64,000 bases of DNA from Elmis aenea (lineage: Eukaryota > Arthropoda > Insecta > Coleoptera > Elmidae): the NCBI GenBank assembly GCA_947652605.1, contig OX393578.1, forward strand, positions 53,885,415 to 53,949,414. Reading direction: 5' to 3'. Shown here piece by piece: positions 21,101 through 31,653 of this stretch. Each line of letters begins with the position of its first letter. Position 1 is the stretch's first letter. The position numbers and the translations under genes were made by a program. The notes beneath the pieces were generated by a model. The model made no database searches and had not been told where the DNA came from. It saw only the letters and a list, made by a program, of their open reading frames with translations.

Positions 21101-24100
21101 AATAAATTCACCAAAAATAAAAATTTAAAATATTGTAACATAGTATATTATAATAATATACAGTGTGTTTCAGAAGTTTCAGATACCATTATCATCACGG
21201 TTATTTAATTTATTATTAATAATTTAATTAATCATATTATGAATCGGTTATAAACATCAATTAATACCAGGGATGGAAAACATAACGTAACGATATCCGA
21301 TAACGTTATAATAACGATTCAACTATAATTTTTTATACAATAACGTAACGATATTTTAATAACGTTATATAACGTTATAATAACCGATAACGTTTCGTTA
21401 AAAGTTATTTTGTATCGTTATTCTCTATAAATTAAATTTTTACATATAATCGCCATAGCGATGTTTTTATTTTCAAAAGATATATTTTGTTTGTATTTTA
21501 GAAATTAAAATGAAATATCTCAACGTAGTTTTGTACTATGTTTTAAATTTACATTAACATCCCAAAAATCATTTCAGAGTTACAAATAAAAATTATTTTT
21601 ATATTGTGATATTTTCTTCTTAAATAATTTGAAAAAAATCGGGAGGTGACTACTTATCGAAAATTAAGGGGGATCTTTCATATAAAATTTTTTCCTTAGA
21701 CGTCTCCTTTCGGAGATACACCCGAAAGGGGATCGGTAAAATTAGGTTTTTATTTTATTTCTCAAATTTGGTTAAAAGTAGGAGAATGATATTCGGTAGA
21801 TGTTTTATACTTATTAAAAGGTTTCCCATAGTAATATTTTCAATCATCTCCCACCTTCACAGGGGGCTGAAAAGTGTGAACCCTGTTGGGTTTTTTATCA
21901 GAACTTTTTGGTGGGTTTGCAATTTAATTTTTGTTTTCGAAAACTTAATTTATTTGTTTTTTTTTTATTCTTTAACTTTTCTCGTAAATCTACAGGTTTT
22001 CAGCAAAAAATCATGAGTGAACATGAACCATCAAATATTCCAATATAAAACGATTCATTTTGGTGGTTACCATGATGGTTTGTTTATGTTCATATTGGGG
22101 AGAACTGACGGGTGTAATTCATTTTGACGTTTACGCGGCGAAAATACTAAAACAATTGTACCGAATATGAACATAAACAAACCATGGTAAACACCAAAAT
22201 GAATCGTTTTATTTTAGAATATTTAATGGAACATGTTCACTCATTTAATGTTTTACTCAAAAACTGTAGATTTTACGAGAAAAACCAAATACTTAATAAA
22301 AAATATTCTAAATTAATCAAAATAAAAAAAAAATTTAAACTGTAAACTTTTAACTCACCAAAAATTTCTGATTAAAAAACCAACAGAGGTCGTACTTTTC
22401 AGCCCCCTGTGAAGGTGGGCGATGATTGAAAATATTACTATGGAAAACCTTTCAATAAGCATAAAACCTCAACAAAACATCATTCTCCTACGCATATCAA
22501 AATTTGAGAAATAAAATGAAAACCTAATTTTACCGTACCGCTCCCCTTTAGGGTGTTGTAACTCCGAAAGGAGACGTCTAAGGAAAAAATTATATATTTA
22601 AGACCCCCCTTAATTTTCGATAACGAATCACCTCCCGATTTTTTTTTGCAATACTTAAAAAACACCCTGTATATCATAATTTGTGTAACGTTATATAACG
22701 TTATATAACATAACAATTCATTTTTTTAATGATATTTATAACGTTATGTAACGAAAACAAATAATAAATAACGTTATACAATAACGTAACGATTTAAAAC
22801 GTTATTCCATCCCTGATTAATACATAATTAATTAAAGATATTATCCTCAAACTAATGATATTTGAAACACCCTGTATAATGTTATATATATTTTATATTA
22901 TAAAATTTCAAATAACACACTTATTTGATTTATTATAATTAATCATAATAATATTATTCACTAATAAAAATCAATTAATTTATTATATTTTTAATTAATT
23001 AAAGATATCAACCTTAAACAAATGAGATAAATGTGACGGTAATAATATTTGAAACACCCTGTATATAAATGTAATGTAATATACAGGGTGGTCCACATAG
23101 AAGGGCCACTATTGGGATCTCGTAAATGGTAAGAGCTTTTCGAGACCTTTTCAGTGATGATTTAATGTTTCAAAAATAATAAACAAAAATCAAAATCAGA
23201 ATTTTTTAAACTGTTAAAAAATCGGTTATACGTGATGGTACAAAAATATTTTTGGGGAAAAAGTTGTAGATTATTTTACACACTGTAAAGAGAAAACATT
23301 CATTTGTTTCAATATTGTTTAAATTCATGGCACTCTGTAGCTTCATAGGGACTTTTTAATGAATTTTATTTGTTTTGAGCCTAAATATTAAAATTAATTA
23401 ATTAAACCTTATATTATTAAAAAGAGGGAAACAAGTGCTTTTGATGAGGTCATAGGCAACTATGATCTCCATTTAAAAAAATGCAAGTTCAGAATTTATC
23501 TGAGAATTCAAACAATATTGAAACAAATGAATGTTTTCATTTTATAGTGCATACAAAATCTACAACTTTTTCCACAAAAATATTTTTGTACCATCAAGTA
23601 TAACCGAGTTACTAAAAATGAAAAAAAATGTCTATTTTGATTTTTGTTTATCAGATCCCAATAGTGGTCCTTTTATGTGGACCACCCTGTATATTATAAA
23701 ATTGTTAATTTATTTCTAATTATATATTTTCGTTTCATTTTCGAATTTGTGCATTAAAGTATATTTTCAGGCAGGTGACAGGTCTCTCGCAAATGTAATT
23801 GCCCACGAAATTGCTCACAGTTGGGCCGGAAATTTAGTAACGCTTAAAAACTTCGAACATTGCTGGTTGAACGAGGGTCTGACTGTTTTTATCGAACGGA
23901 GGATTTTAAGCCGCTTGGAGGGCCCCCAACATCAAGATTTACTTGCTTATTGTGGACTGGTCGAGTTGAAAGAAACCGTGCGTTGTGTATTTTTGTTTTA
24001 TTAATTTTTAGCTGTAATCGTAAATGTTGTTACAGATTAATCAGTTGGGGGAAACTAATCCTTTAACCCAACTTGTGATAAATCTAAAGGAAGGAATACA

Positions 24101-24876
24101 TCCTGATGACACATTGTCTAACGTTGCGTACGAAAAGGGTCAAATATTTATTCGATACTTGGAAAATCTTGTTGGGGGCCCAGGTAATAAATAAAAAATT
24201 TACCTAAATTTTACTGAAATAATCCAAAAAATTATTCGCACTTTCAGATCGATTTGAGCCATTTCTTCGCCATTATTTAAAGACGTTTAAGTACACATCG
24301 ATCGATACAAATGATTTTAAAGAATTTTTTTCATCGTATTTTGCAAATTCCCCTGCCATTAAACAGATAGACTGGAGTTCGTGGTTATATTTACCTGGAT
24401 TACCTCCTATAATACCATTACTAGACATGACGCTAGTAAACATAGGCAAATTATTTAAAAATTGTTACATGGAATGGGACGGAAATGAAAATAATATACC
24501 GTTTTCAGCTTCGGATCTGCGCAATTTAAAACCTTGGCAAATAATTTTTATTCTACAAGAAATACTCGATGAAGAAGCCCAGTCGATTTCTAAATTACAG
24601 CAATTGGAACGCGTGTTTGAGATTGATATAAGCAATTCAGAAATTACATTTCGATGGTTTAGTATTTGTTTAAAAGCACGTTGGGAAAACAAAATTAATC
24701 CCGTTTTGAAATGGGTGAACGAAATGGGTCGAATAAAATTTATTAGACCACTTTATCGCGACTTATTTAAATGGAAGATAGCAAGATTTCGAGCCATCAA
24801 AAACTTTCGAGAAAATTGTAAAAATATGATGCGTGTTACTGCTTATACTATCGCAAAAGAACTACTTCTCAGCTGA
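18179..24876 (+). CDS. Leukotriene A4 hydrolase-type M1 aminopeptidase, copy B
   Basis: Nine exons: 18179-18230, 18281-18396, 18450-18589, 18641-18752, 20601-20669, 20725-21087, 23771-23977, 24036-24183, 24248-24876. They encode 611 residues, exactly the human LTA4H length. Internal exon lengths (116, 140, 112, 69, 363, 207, 148) equal those of copy A, proving tandem duplication with conserved intron positions. The zinc ligands HEIAH (296-300) and NEG glutamate (E319) and the YEKG tyrosine are intact. The exopeptidase motif reads GGMEH (269-273) where copy A and most M1 enzymes have GGMEN. The start [18 protein letters not shown] corresponds to Met46 of copy A; I found no membrane-anchor exon upstream, so it is predicted cytosolic. 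An unusual but acceptable GTGCGT donor follows exon 7. An AATAAA at 24904-24909 ends the gene just before the mRpL13 terminus. Confidence 0.93.
18811..19540. mobile_element. Family C palindromic mariner-type element, left end lost
   Basis: CATAATAGTTAGCAAAAAT near the left and TTTTTGCTAACTATTATGG near the right are inverted copies, as are GATATAAAAAATCTGATAAC and its mirror at 18885-18903. The right end is TTTGGTCCACCCTG followed by TA; the left CAGGGTG is missing. A half copy is at 36100. Sits in LTA4H-B intron 4. Confidence 0.6.
19543..20285. mobile_element. Family A palindromic element in LTA4H-B intron 4
   Basis: CAGTGTGGTCCAAATTC on the left mirrors GAATTTGGACCACCCTG on the right. It abuts the preceding element, sharing a single TA at 19541-19542, as if one inserted at the terminal TA of the other. 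Confidence 0.75.
20360..20573. mobile_element. hAT MITE immediately upstream of LTA4H-B exon 5
   Basis: CAGTGTTTCTCAAAC and its mirror TTTGAGAAACACTG bound the element, with an exact 8-bp duplication CTTTAAAG at 20352-20359 and 20574-20581. Only 19 bp of original intron remain between the duplication and exon 5 at 20601, yet a T-rich tract and AG are present. Confidence 0.9.
21268..22815. mobile_element. hAT-like element rich in AACGTTAT palindromes
   Basis: Ends CAGGGATGGAA and TTCCATCCCTG, with an exact 8-bp duplication ATTAATAC at 21260-21267 and 22816-22823. Next to each terminus the sequence is a run of AACGTTAT-type self-complementary octamers. A family M palindrome is inserted in the middle. 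Confidence 0.85.
21612..22669. mobile_element. Family M palindrome, left terminus degraded
   Basis: The right end AATACTTAAAAAACACCCTG is complete; the left begins at TTCTTAAATAATTTG without CAGGGTG. Both arms carry GGAGACGTCTAAGGAAAAAA in opposite orientation, and GGTTTCCCATAGTAATATTT mirrors the right-hand arm. Its short ORFs are repeat-derived. Confidence 0.7.
23084..23689. mobile_element. Palindromic mariner-type MITE (CAGGGTGGTCCACATAG)
   Basis: CAGGGTGGTCCACATAGAAG mirrors TTATGTGGACCACCCTG, TA-flanked. GATCTCGTAAATGGTAAGAG resembles the arm of family O, so the interior is related to it. It ends 81 bp before LTA4H-B exon 7. Confidence 0.75.
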
Positions 24877-24964
24877 ATTATAGACTAATTGTATTTATAA
24901 AGCAATAAAAAACATAAATAATGAACTACTTACTTTATTTAATCACTAAAAACGAATATAATAT
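24877..24964. terminator. Convergent 3' ends of LTA4H-B and mRpL13
   Basis: Only 88 bp separate the two stop codons. A plus-strand AATAAA lies at 24904-24909 and a minus-strand AATAAA at 24934-24939, so the two transcripts should overlap at their 3' ends by tens of bases. Confidence 0.65.
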
Positions 24965-25662
24965 TTATCTAAGTATATAATCTTTTGGATAATCGATGAG
25001 TTTTGGAAATTCCTTGACTTCTTTCTCAAGATAATGATCCAGCCGTTTTGGTTTAGGTCGAGTTTGTCGTAATTGATTGGAAATGTTTGCTAATATATTA
25101 TCTGGCACACAGTTATCCGGATATAAGTGAAGTCGCTGCATGGTGTATCTCCGTTGTAAATTACCATCCATGCTATTATACACTGCTTTTCGCATTATCT
25201 GTAAAATGTAACGTTAAAAAAAAGCGTCACAAAAAATCGACTTCCCCTACCATAGTTGGATCTTTTTTGTGTAATTCCCAAGCTAAAGTCCATGAAGCTC
25301 CCCCAGGGTATCCAGTGTGATGAAAATAAACACGTTTCTTCCATTCATCACCTGGTAAAGCAATTTCAGAAGTGTTAATGACCACTACGTGATCTCCACA
25401 ATCATCTGCAAATGCAAATATTAAAAAATGTTCAATCGATTATTTTTTTACGCTTACTTAAAGGATGGTAAATTGGTTTATGCAAACCCATTAAATATCT
25501 TTTTATTAGTTCGGCTGATGCGAACGGATTTTGCCAAGCACAGTCATACACATGCCATATTCTTGCAAAGGTAGCCCATTGCTATAAAATTATAATATTT
25601 AGGTAAATAAACACATTTAAAAACCAAAAATTAATTACTTGAACTCGTTTCAAAACTGACAT
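24965..25662 (-). CDS. mRpL13: Mitochondrial large-subunit ribosomal protein uL13m
   Basis: Four exons on the minus strand: 25639-25662, 25458-25581, 25251-25405, 24965-25198, giving 178 residues, the same length as human MRPL13. Diagnostic stretches are GLHKPIYHPLNDCGDHVVV, the HHTGYPGG motif of uL13 proteins, NLQRRYTMQRLHLYPD and the C-terminal FPKLIDYPKDYILR. The product is part of the mitochondrial 39S subunit (function from homology). The first exon encodes only MSVLKRVQ. The gene is head-to-head with spenito and tail-to-tail with LTA4H-B. All joins are in frame with GT-AG borders. Confidence 0.95.
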
Positions 25663-26005
25663 TTTTTAAGGTTAATACATGCTTTGGGAAAAATGAGAAT
25701 TGGTTCTTTTAAACAATTTTTGGCCCAGTAAATACCAAGCTATGTTTTTGACAGTTTGTATTCATTTCCTGTGGTGTCCATTTTGTAGCTGTAAATATTA
25801 CATATAAATTGCATTTAACGTGAAAACAGAAAATACACAGTGCTGTGTAGTTAATAAAACGTATGTTGTTATTGCTGTTATTCTGTACTTATGTTGGTGT
25901 AGCCTGTTGTAAGTAAAAATGAGTGTTTTGTGTTGTGTTTTTAGGGGAGGTGTGTCGAGGGAGTGCCGTGTCATCCATTGTGTTGGTGTATAGCTGGGGT
26001 TCAGA
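25663..26005. promoter_or_regulatory. Shared 5' region of mRpL13 and spenito
   Basis: The two start codons are 343 bp apart and point away from each other, so both promoters lie here unless spenito has an upstream non-coding exon. A possible acceptor (TTTTAG at about 25938-25943) would fit such an exon. No TATA box stands out. Confidence 0.45.
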
Positions 26006-28216
26006 GTGCGTATGATCGGATCTGGAAGAGACAGAATCACTGTAAGAATTCAAAATATGAAGAGAAGTAGTGACAGAGACACCCCACCGCGTAGCAAGCG
26101 CTCTCGTTCTAGTATGGGTCGCTACGAAGATAGTTCAGACGAAAGAATTACTCCTGAACGTATTCGTAGACGTCGCAGTCGTTCTCCAAGTCCCCGTCCT
26201 CGTTACGTATCACCTCACCGTGAAGAATACATGCGACCACCCGAGCGCACCTATCCTTATAAAGTGTTGTGCGTTAGCGCTCTACATCCTAAAGCTAGCG
26301 ACGAAGTAATTAAGGATACTCTATATCGTGAATACAAGAAATACGGTGATTTAAGTATTAGGATATCCCATGATTTGGATGAACGCGTCGCATACGTGTG
26401 TTTTAGGAACCCAGACGATGCTCGTGATGCTAAACACGGCAAACCACGCATTATCATTTACGATAAGGTTGCTCTAGTTGAAGCCGTGTATGAGGTGCCC
26501 CGCTCATCCAGTGAAATGTATCGTAGTCGTCCTCGTTCAATTAGCCCTGAATATGATCGTCATTATTATGCTAGGTCACCTGGACCCGAACGCTTACGTC
26601 CCATTGATCGATATGAACGTGCTTATGGTCCACCCGGAGTACCTGTACGCGAGGCCTATAGACGTGAAGCTTTACCAGCTCCACATCACGAGTATCTGGC
26701 CACGCGTCCACAAGTACATCATGGCCCTCCTCATATGCCCCCTGCACACGCGTATGGCCCACCTCGCCACACGACACCAAGACCGCCGTTCGAAAAAACT
26801 GAAAATAAAAAAGACAAGTTTCCCAATTATCTTCATCACGTGTCGCCCGAAGACGATCCGTTATCTACCAGAACATTATTCGCGGGAAATCTAGAAATAA
26901 ATATCACGGAAGAAGAGCTGCGAAGAATATTCGGGAGATACGGTGTCGTCGAAGATATAGATATCAAACGACCTCCACCGGGTACCGGTAACGCATTCGC
27001 GTTTGTCCGTTTTCAGACGTTAGACATGGCGCATCGTTCGAAAGTTGAATTATCGGGGCAATATATCGGTAAGTTTCAGTGTAAAATCGGTTACGGGAAA
27101 GTCACACCTACCACTCGCATATGGGTCGGGGGTTTGGGGCTTTGGACCTCGGTCCCGCAATTAGAACGCGAATTCGACAGGTTCGGGGCCATTAAAAAGA
27201 TAGATTACGTTAAAGGTGATACTCAGGCTTATATTTTGTATGATAGTATAGATGCTGCTACTGCGGCCGTGAAAGAGATGCGCGGTTTTCCTTTGGGAGG
27301 TCCGGAGCGACGTCTCAGAACTGATTTTGCTGACGTTAACCCTCCCATTCCCTATCACAGACCTAAAGCGACGTATCCGCCTCACGACGAGGGTACGGAT
27401 TACCGGCGAGGTGTGGAGTACGAGTATGAAAATTTCGAGGGCGAAACTAGCTACAGTGGTAGGGGCTACAGGGGACGCCCCGGGTTTGCCGATCGCAGAG
27501 GGGGCAGCAGAGGGCCTTATAAATATCCGGAAGGCTATACCGAAGACGAATGGGGTAGACGGCCGACGGATCCGGAATACGAGCGTCGCCGCTCTACCTC
27601 GCGCGGTGCCGAAAGATCTCGATCGCGTTCTCCGCGTAGATCGGTCGATTCCGATTCGGACAGCGGTTCTCGACGCGCGGGGTTGTTGGCTTCGAGCCGT
27701 ACTTTGCCGGAAGTCGCCAGAAAGTGCTCCACGGTATGGCAAGGGGCGCTGATCCTCAAGAATTCGCTTTTCCCGGCCAAGTTCCACTTGATCGACGGAG
27801 ACACGGATATCGTCGATGGGCTCATGAAAGACGAAGATGGTAAACATCAGCTACGTATTACGCAACGATTGCGTTTGGATCAGCCCAAGTTAGAGGACGT
27901 ACAGAAACGTATCTCGAGTGCGAGTTCGCATGCGATTTTCTTGGGCCTAGCGGGGTCCACCGCGTCTGTTACAAACGAAGACAGTAGTGTGCAGACGAGG
28001 CCCTTGCGTAATTTGGTATCGTACCTTAAACAAAAAGAAGCAGCCGGCGTTATTTCTTTGCTTAACAAAGAAACCGAAGCCACCGGTGTCCTTTACTCCT
28101 TCCCCCCATGTACATTTTCCACTGAATTACTGAAACGCACTTGTCCCAATTTATCCGACGAGGCTATCAAAGAGGATCACCTTATTGTTGTCGTGGTACG
28201 TGGTGGTACAGCCTAA
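26006..28216 (+). CDS. nito: Spenito, SPEN-family RNA-binding protein (RBM15 orthologue)
   Basis: A single uninterrupted frame of up to 736 codons. Order of domains: an RS/RD-rich N-terminus (about 20-80); RRM1 (85-163); RRM2 (288-363, RNP2 LFAGNL, RNP1 NAFAFVRF); RRM3 (371-443, IWVGGL and QAYILY); an R/G/S-rich linker with RSRSRSPRRS; and a SPOC domain (about 565-735) ending in LIVVVVRGG. Three RRMs plus a C-terminal SPOC at this length is the RBM15/spenito layout, not the giant split-ends paralogue. By homology it is a nuclear component of the m6A methyltransferase complex that recruits it to target RNAs, with roles in splicing and Sxl-type regulation in flies. Met18 (26057, MKRSSDRD) is an equally plausible start. 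No intron interrupts the CDS. Confidence 0.95.
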   Translation: MRMIGSGRDRITVRIQNMKRSSDRDTPPRSKRSRSSMGRYEDSSDERITPERIRRRRSRSPSPRPRYVSPHREEYMRPPERTYPYKVLCVSALHPKASDEVIKDTLYREYKKYGDLSIRISHDLDERVAYVCFRNPDDARDAKHGKPRIIIYDKVALVEAVYEVPRSSSEMYRSRPRSISPEYDRHYYARSPGPERLRPIDRYERAYGPPGVPVREAYRREALPAPHHEYLATRPQVHHGPPHMPPAHAYGPPRHTTPRPPFEKTENKKDKFPNYLHHVSPEDDPLSTRTLFAGNLEINITEEELRRIFGRYGVVEDIDIKRPPPGTGNAFAFVRFQTLDMAHRSKVELSGQYIGKFQCKIGYGKVTPTTRIWVGGLGLWTSVPQLEREFDRFGAIKKIDYVKGDTQAYILYDSIDAATAAVKEMRGFPLGGPERRLRTDFADVNPPIPYHRPKATYPPHDEGTDYRRGVEYEYENFEGETSYSGRGYRGRPGFADRRGGSRGPYKYPEGYTEDEWGRRPTDPEYERRRSTSRGAERSRSRSPRRSVDSDSDSGSRRAGLLASSRTLPEVARKCSTVWQGALILKNSLFPAKFHLIDGDTDIVDGLMKDEDGKHQLRITQRLRLDQPKLEDVQKRISSASSHAIFLGLAGSTASVTNEDSSVQTRPLRNLVSYLKQKEAAGVISLLNKETEATGVLYSFPPCTFSTELLKRTCPNLSDEAIKEDHLIVVVVRGGTA

Positions 28217-28404
28217 ATTTCCTAAATCTTTTAAACCTCTACCTATTTTTTTTAAGTAATCTATTCATATGCATTTTTAAGGCTAACTTGTGCAGAACAA
28301 ATCGAGAAAGTGTTTTGATTTATTTTTTTAATGTATACTTCAATTTTTCTATTTATTTAATGTGATTTTTGCACATTATTTTACAACTTAGATTAATTAA
28401 CATA

Positions 28405-29333
28405 AAGGGTGGTCCAAATTCGATGGGATTGCATGGGTATCTCGGTTAATATTTAAGATAAAGAAACGGTTAAATTACCAAAAACGTGCAGTTTTTTGAG
28501 ACAAACTCAGAACCGTTTACAAAAATATTCTATCATTTCCGGATTTCGAGTTATTAAATAAAAAGTGTTTTTTTTTTTCATATTAATGTGTCATATCTCC
28601 GTTATTGTTGTAAATATTGAAAATATTTATAAAGATTATTTTTAGATATTTTTATGTTTAATTTGATTATACTAAAAAAAAGTTTTTTACGCTCGCCGTT
28701 TAAAAGTTGTGACACAAATTTACGTTTTTTTTAATGGGAGCGATAGTTGGCTAGGATCTATTTAAATTCCTTATTTTTTTCTCACTCCAAATATATAAGG
28801 GTCGATGCATTTATTTGCAATAATACGCAAGTTACGAAGGTTTTTAGTTTTTTTTTAAGAAAATTAGTAGGCTGTGAAAACAACGTTGTTTTTTTTTGTT
28901 TTCACAGCCTACTATGATTTTCTTTAAAACCTTCGTAACTTGCGTGTTATTGAAAATAAATGCATCAACCCTTATATATTTGAAATGAGAAAAAAATAAG
29001 AAATTTAATTAGGTTATAGCCAACTATCGCTTCCATTTAAAAAAAGTTAAGTTTGTGTCATAACTTTATAACGGCGAGCGTAAAAAAATTGTTTTTAGTA
29101 TTATCAAATTAAACATAAAAATATCTAAAAGTAATCTACATAAATATTTTCTATATTTACAACAATAACGGAGATATGACACATTATTAATATGACAAAA
29201 AAACACGTTTTATTTAATAACTCGAAAACCTGAGCTTCTCAAAAAACTGCACATTTTTGGTAATTTAACCATTTCTCTATCTCTACTATTAAGCGAGATA
29301 CCCATGCAATCCCATCGAATTTGGACCACCCTC
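28405..29333. mobile_element. Family A palindrome downstream of spenito
   Basis: AAGGGTGGTCCAAATTCG mirrors CGAATTTGGACCACCCTC; both terminal nucleotides are slightly mutated, indicating an older copy. The arms are complementary over nearly their whole length, with the centre at about 28890 where AGGCTGTGAAAACAA meets TTGTTTTCACAGCCT. Confidence 0.75.
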
Positions 29334-30849
29334 TACACTAATTTCATTGGCTACTCTAGTGCTAGCGGTTTAATGTATTAAGTTAATTTTATTTTAACAT
29401 GTTTGAGTTATTTCAGGAAATTGGTGAACAGCGTTAGTTTGTCGACTCTTTTTTGAAAGCCGATGTTAAATTTTTGAAGCATTTTTAAGTGAAGTTTACC
29501 AATGTGCAAGTTTTTTTTTTTAATATAATACATAACATAAACTGTAAATGGCTTAAACAACTGATATGTGACGTGAGTTATTGTACCTAGTGCTACAGTT
29601 CTTTCCCATTTTTTCATTTGTTTTCATAATTGGTTTTAGTGGTATAAATATAGTTTCAGTGAGAATTTATCTGCAATTAGTTTTGTTGAATAGTTTTGAC
29701 GTTATATGTGAAAGAACTGTACCCTTAATATTTGTTTAAAATACAGTGTATTGTAGTGTTTGAAATGAACATGCAACATTGTGATGTAGTGTAAAACAAA
29801 TGCAGTTCTTTGGTGTTACTCGACATGATCTTTAAATTTTTATTACACCTTTTGATGTTTGCGTTGATATGAATTTTTAGATCGTGTTCTACAAGTGTTT
29901 GTGACAAATAGATAAGTTCTTGCAGAACTGTGTATTCTTTAATAAAACCTGGTGTTTGTGATGAATTGGTGATTCTTAAACGAATTTCATTACAAGTTGT
30001 TATGGTTCAGTGAAAAAATTATGTTTTGATGTAGGAAAAGTTTAGTTCTCTAATCGTCAGTGATGGTTCTCTGATTAATTGGTTCTAACAGTGCAAATTA
30101 GTTGTTGCAGCACATGAGATATTAAGACAAGCAGAGTTTATTGAGTGGTATTTAAAAAAAATGCTTTGACTTCGTCCTCAAAATTAAGTGATCAGAAATC
30201 GAATCAAAATTGAGTGCTTAGTAGTTTTTTTAATTTGCAAAGTACGTGTGTACCATTAAATTTTCAAGTTAGAGTGCGTAGAGGATTGTTTTCAAGTGAT
30301 TTTTGAAAGTATTTTGCATTTGAGCGTTCATAGTGCCGTTATTTAAAATTTGTGAGTTCAAATTCTGTTGAATTGACAAAATATGATGTGCAAAGTGTCC
30401 CCAGGTTTAAAAATTCTTTAGTTGGCTTGAAGTTCGATTTCAATTTTGCCTTAAAAAATCTGTGATGTTATTAGTTTAAAGTGCAAGAGCTATTGTCAGG
30501 CAACGTTACTGACTTGAGCAAAATAATTATCAATGAACATTACTTCAGCCTCTAAATTGTCTGTGAAATTATTTTTGAACGAATATGGCCTTGTTAAACA
30601 GTGCAAAAATTGGTGATATTTGGATTTCAGAAAATAATAATTTTATGCTCAGCTGGAACACATTTGGTGAGATTTTTGTTTAGTATTTAATGTGTAAAGT
30701 TTTGGAATTCCAGATGATAGCTGAATGATGTTATTAAAGCCTTTCTGGGGTATGTGGTCCCTGAGTAACATCCATATTTTGATAAAGCACCCTTATGTAC
30801 ATTAATAAGAACTGTATTGAATATTTTATTAATTATAAGCAGAGTTCTA

Positions 30850-31653
30850 AAGTGCCCAAAAGTTATGGAATATGCTATATATCTCAGTAAATATCCACTT
30901 TAGGGAAAAATATTTTGGATAAAAGTTGTTTGGTACTTAGTTTTCCACCATAAGACAAAATTTAATGATTTTTTTTTCGAATAACAAAAGCGCAATGAAA
31001 AACAATTGAATTTTTTTAAATGGCAAGGTACCCCTATATTATACTCATTTAATAGGAAATTTTTTTCTCATTTCAATGATACAAAACTTAAGTACCCTTA
31101 CTTAAGTACCTTTTTGAACAAAACTTAAGTACCCTTACTTAAGTAACTTTTTGAGGAAAACGCCAAAAATACTCTTAAATTATTTTTATTGTTTAGCATT
31201 TATTTTATAACATCATAAGAACTAAATTTTTTTGACAAAATCCACAATAAGTGTTTAAACTGTGAACCATTTACAGTTTGGCAATGATAAACTCGGTTTT
31301 TAAACCCGTTAATAACACTCCCAACCATTTCAGGTATAATAGACCTCATCTCTTCTCTAATACGATCTTTTAAATGTTCGATATTCTCCGGCCTCTTAGC
31401 ATAAACTTTATTTTTAAGGTGACCCCATCATTGAAAAGAGAAAAAACTCTTATCAAATGAGTATAATATAGGGTTATCTTGTCTTTAAAAAAATCAATTG
31501 TTTTTCATTGCGCTTGTTATTCGAAAAAAAAATTGAATTGAGTCTTATGGTGGAAAACTAAGTACCAAACAACTTTTATTCAAAACATTTTTCCCTAAAG
31601 TGGATATTTACTGGGATATATGATAGCATATTCCATACCTTTTGAACACACTG
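30850..31653. mobile_element. Palindromic element containing a transposase C-terminus
   Basis: AAGTGCCCAAAAGTTATGG on the left mirrors ATACCTTTTGAACACACTG on the right, TA-flanked. CAGTAAATATCCACTTTAGG and its inverse recur in the arms. The core (31200-31427) is not palindromic and is a coding relic. A fragment of the same arm is at 55131-55215. Confidence 0.7.
31200..31427 (-). pseudogene. C-terminal fragment of a mariner-like transposase
   Basis: A 75-residue open frame on the minus strand, ending in TAA. It opens WGHLKNKVYAKRPENIEHLK and continues DRIREEMRSIIPEM and NRVYHCQTVNGSQFKHLL. WGHLK-x-x-VY...R-P-x-N-I-E-x-L-K-x-R-I-R is the conserved tail after the last catalytic acid in insect mariner-like DDE transposases. 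The frame is preceded immediately by TGA, and the catalytic part is absent, so it is a relic internal to a non-autonomous element. Confidence 0.75.

Larger units (their letters stand above)
21161..22874. mobile_element. Outer mariner-type element in LTA4H-B intron 6 (family F)
   Basis: CAGTGTGTTTCAGAAGTTTC on the left mirrors GATATTTGAAACACCCTG on the right, with TA flanks. The right terminus is partly repeated at about 23030-23061 (TATTTGAAACACCCTG). Most of the interior is a hAT element that itself contains a family M palindrome. Confidence 0.65.

Noticed and set aside
15786..22716. Recurrent 80-100-codon frames at 15786-16097, 21768-22016 and 22480-22716
   Set aside because: All lie in arms of family M palindromes and are shifted relative to each other. 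No domain is recognisable.
27161..27847. 228-codon minus-strand frame and other alternative frames over 26070-28083
   Set aside because: Shadows of the spenito coding sequence; low-complexity Arg/Ser content follows from the RS-rich region.
29408..29907. Small minus-strand frames of 60-69 codons downstream of spenito
   Set aside because: Short, with biased composition in a T/TG-rich region that looks like a UTR. No start context or motif.
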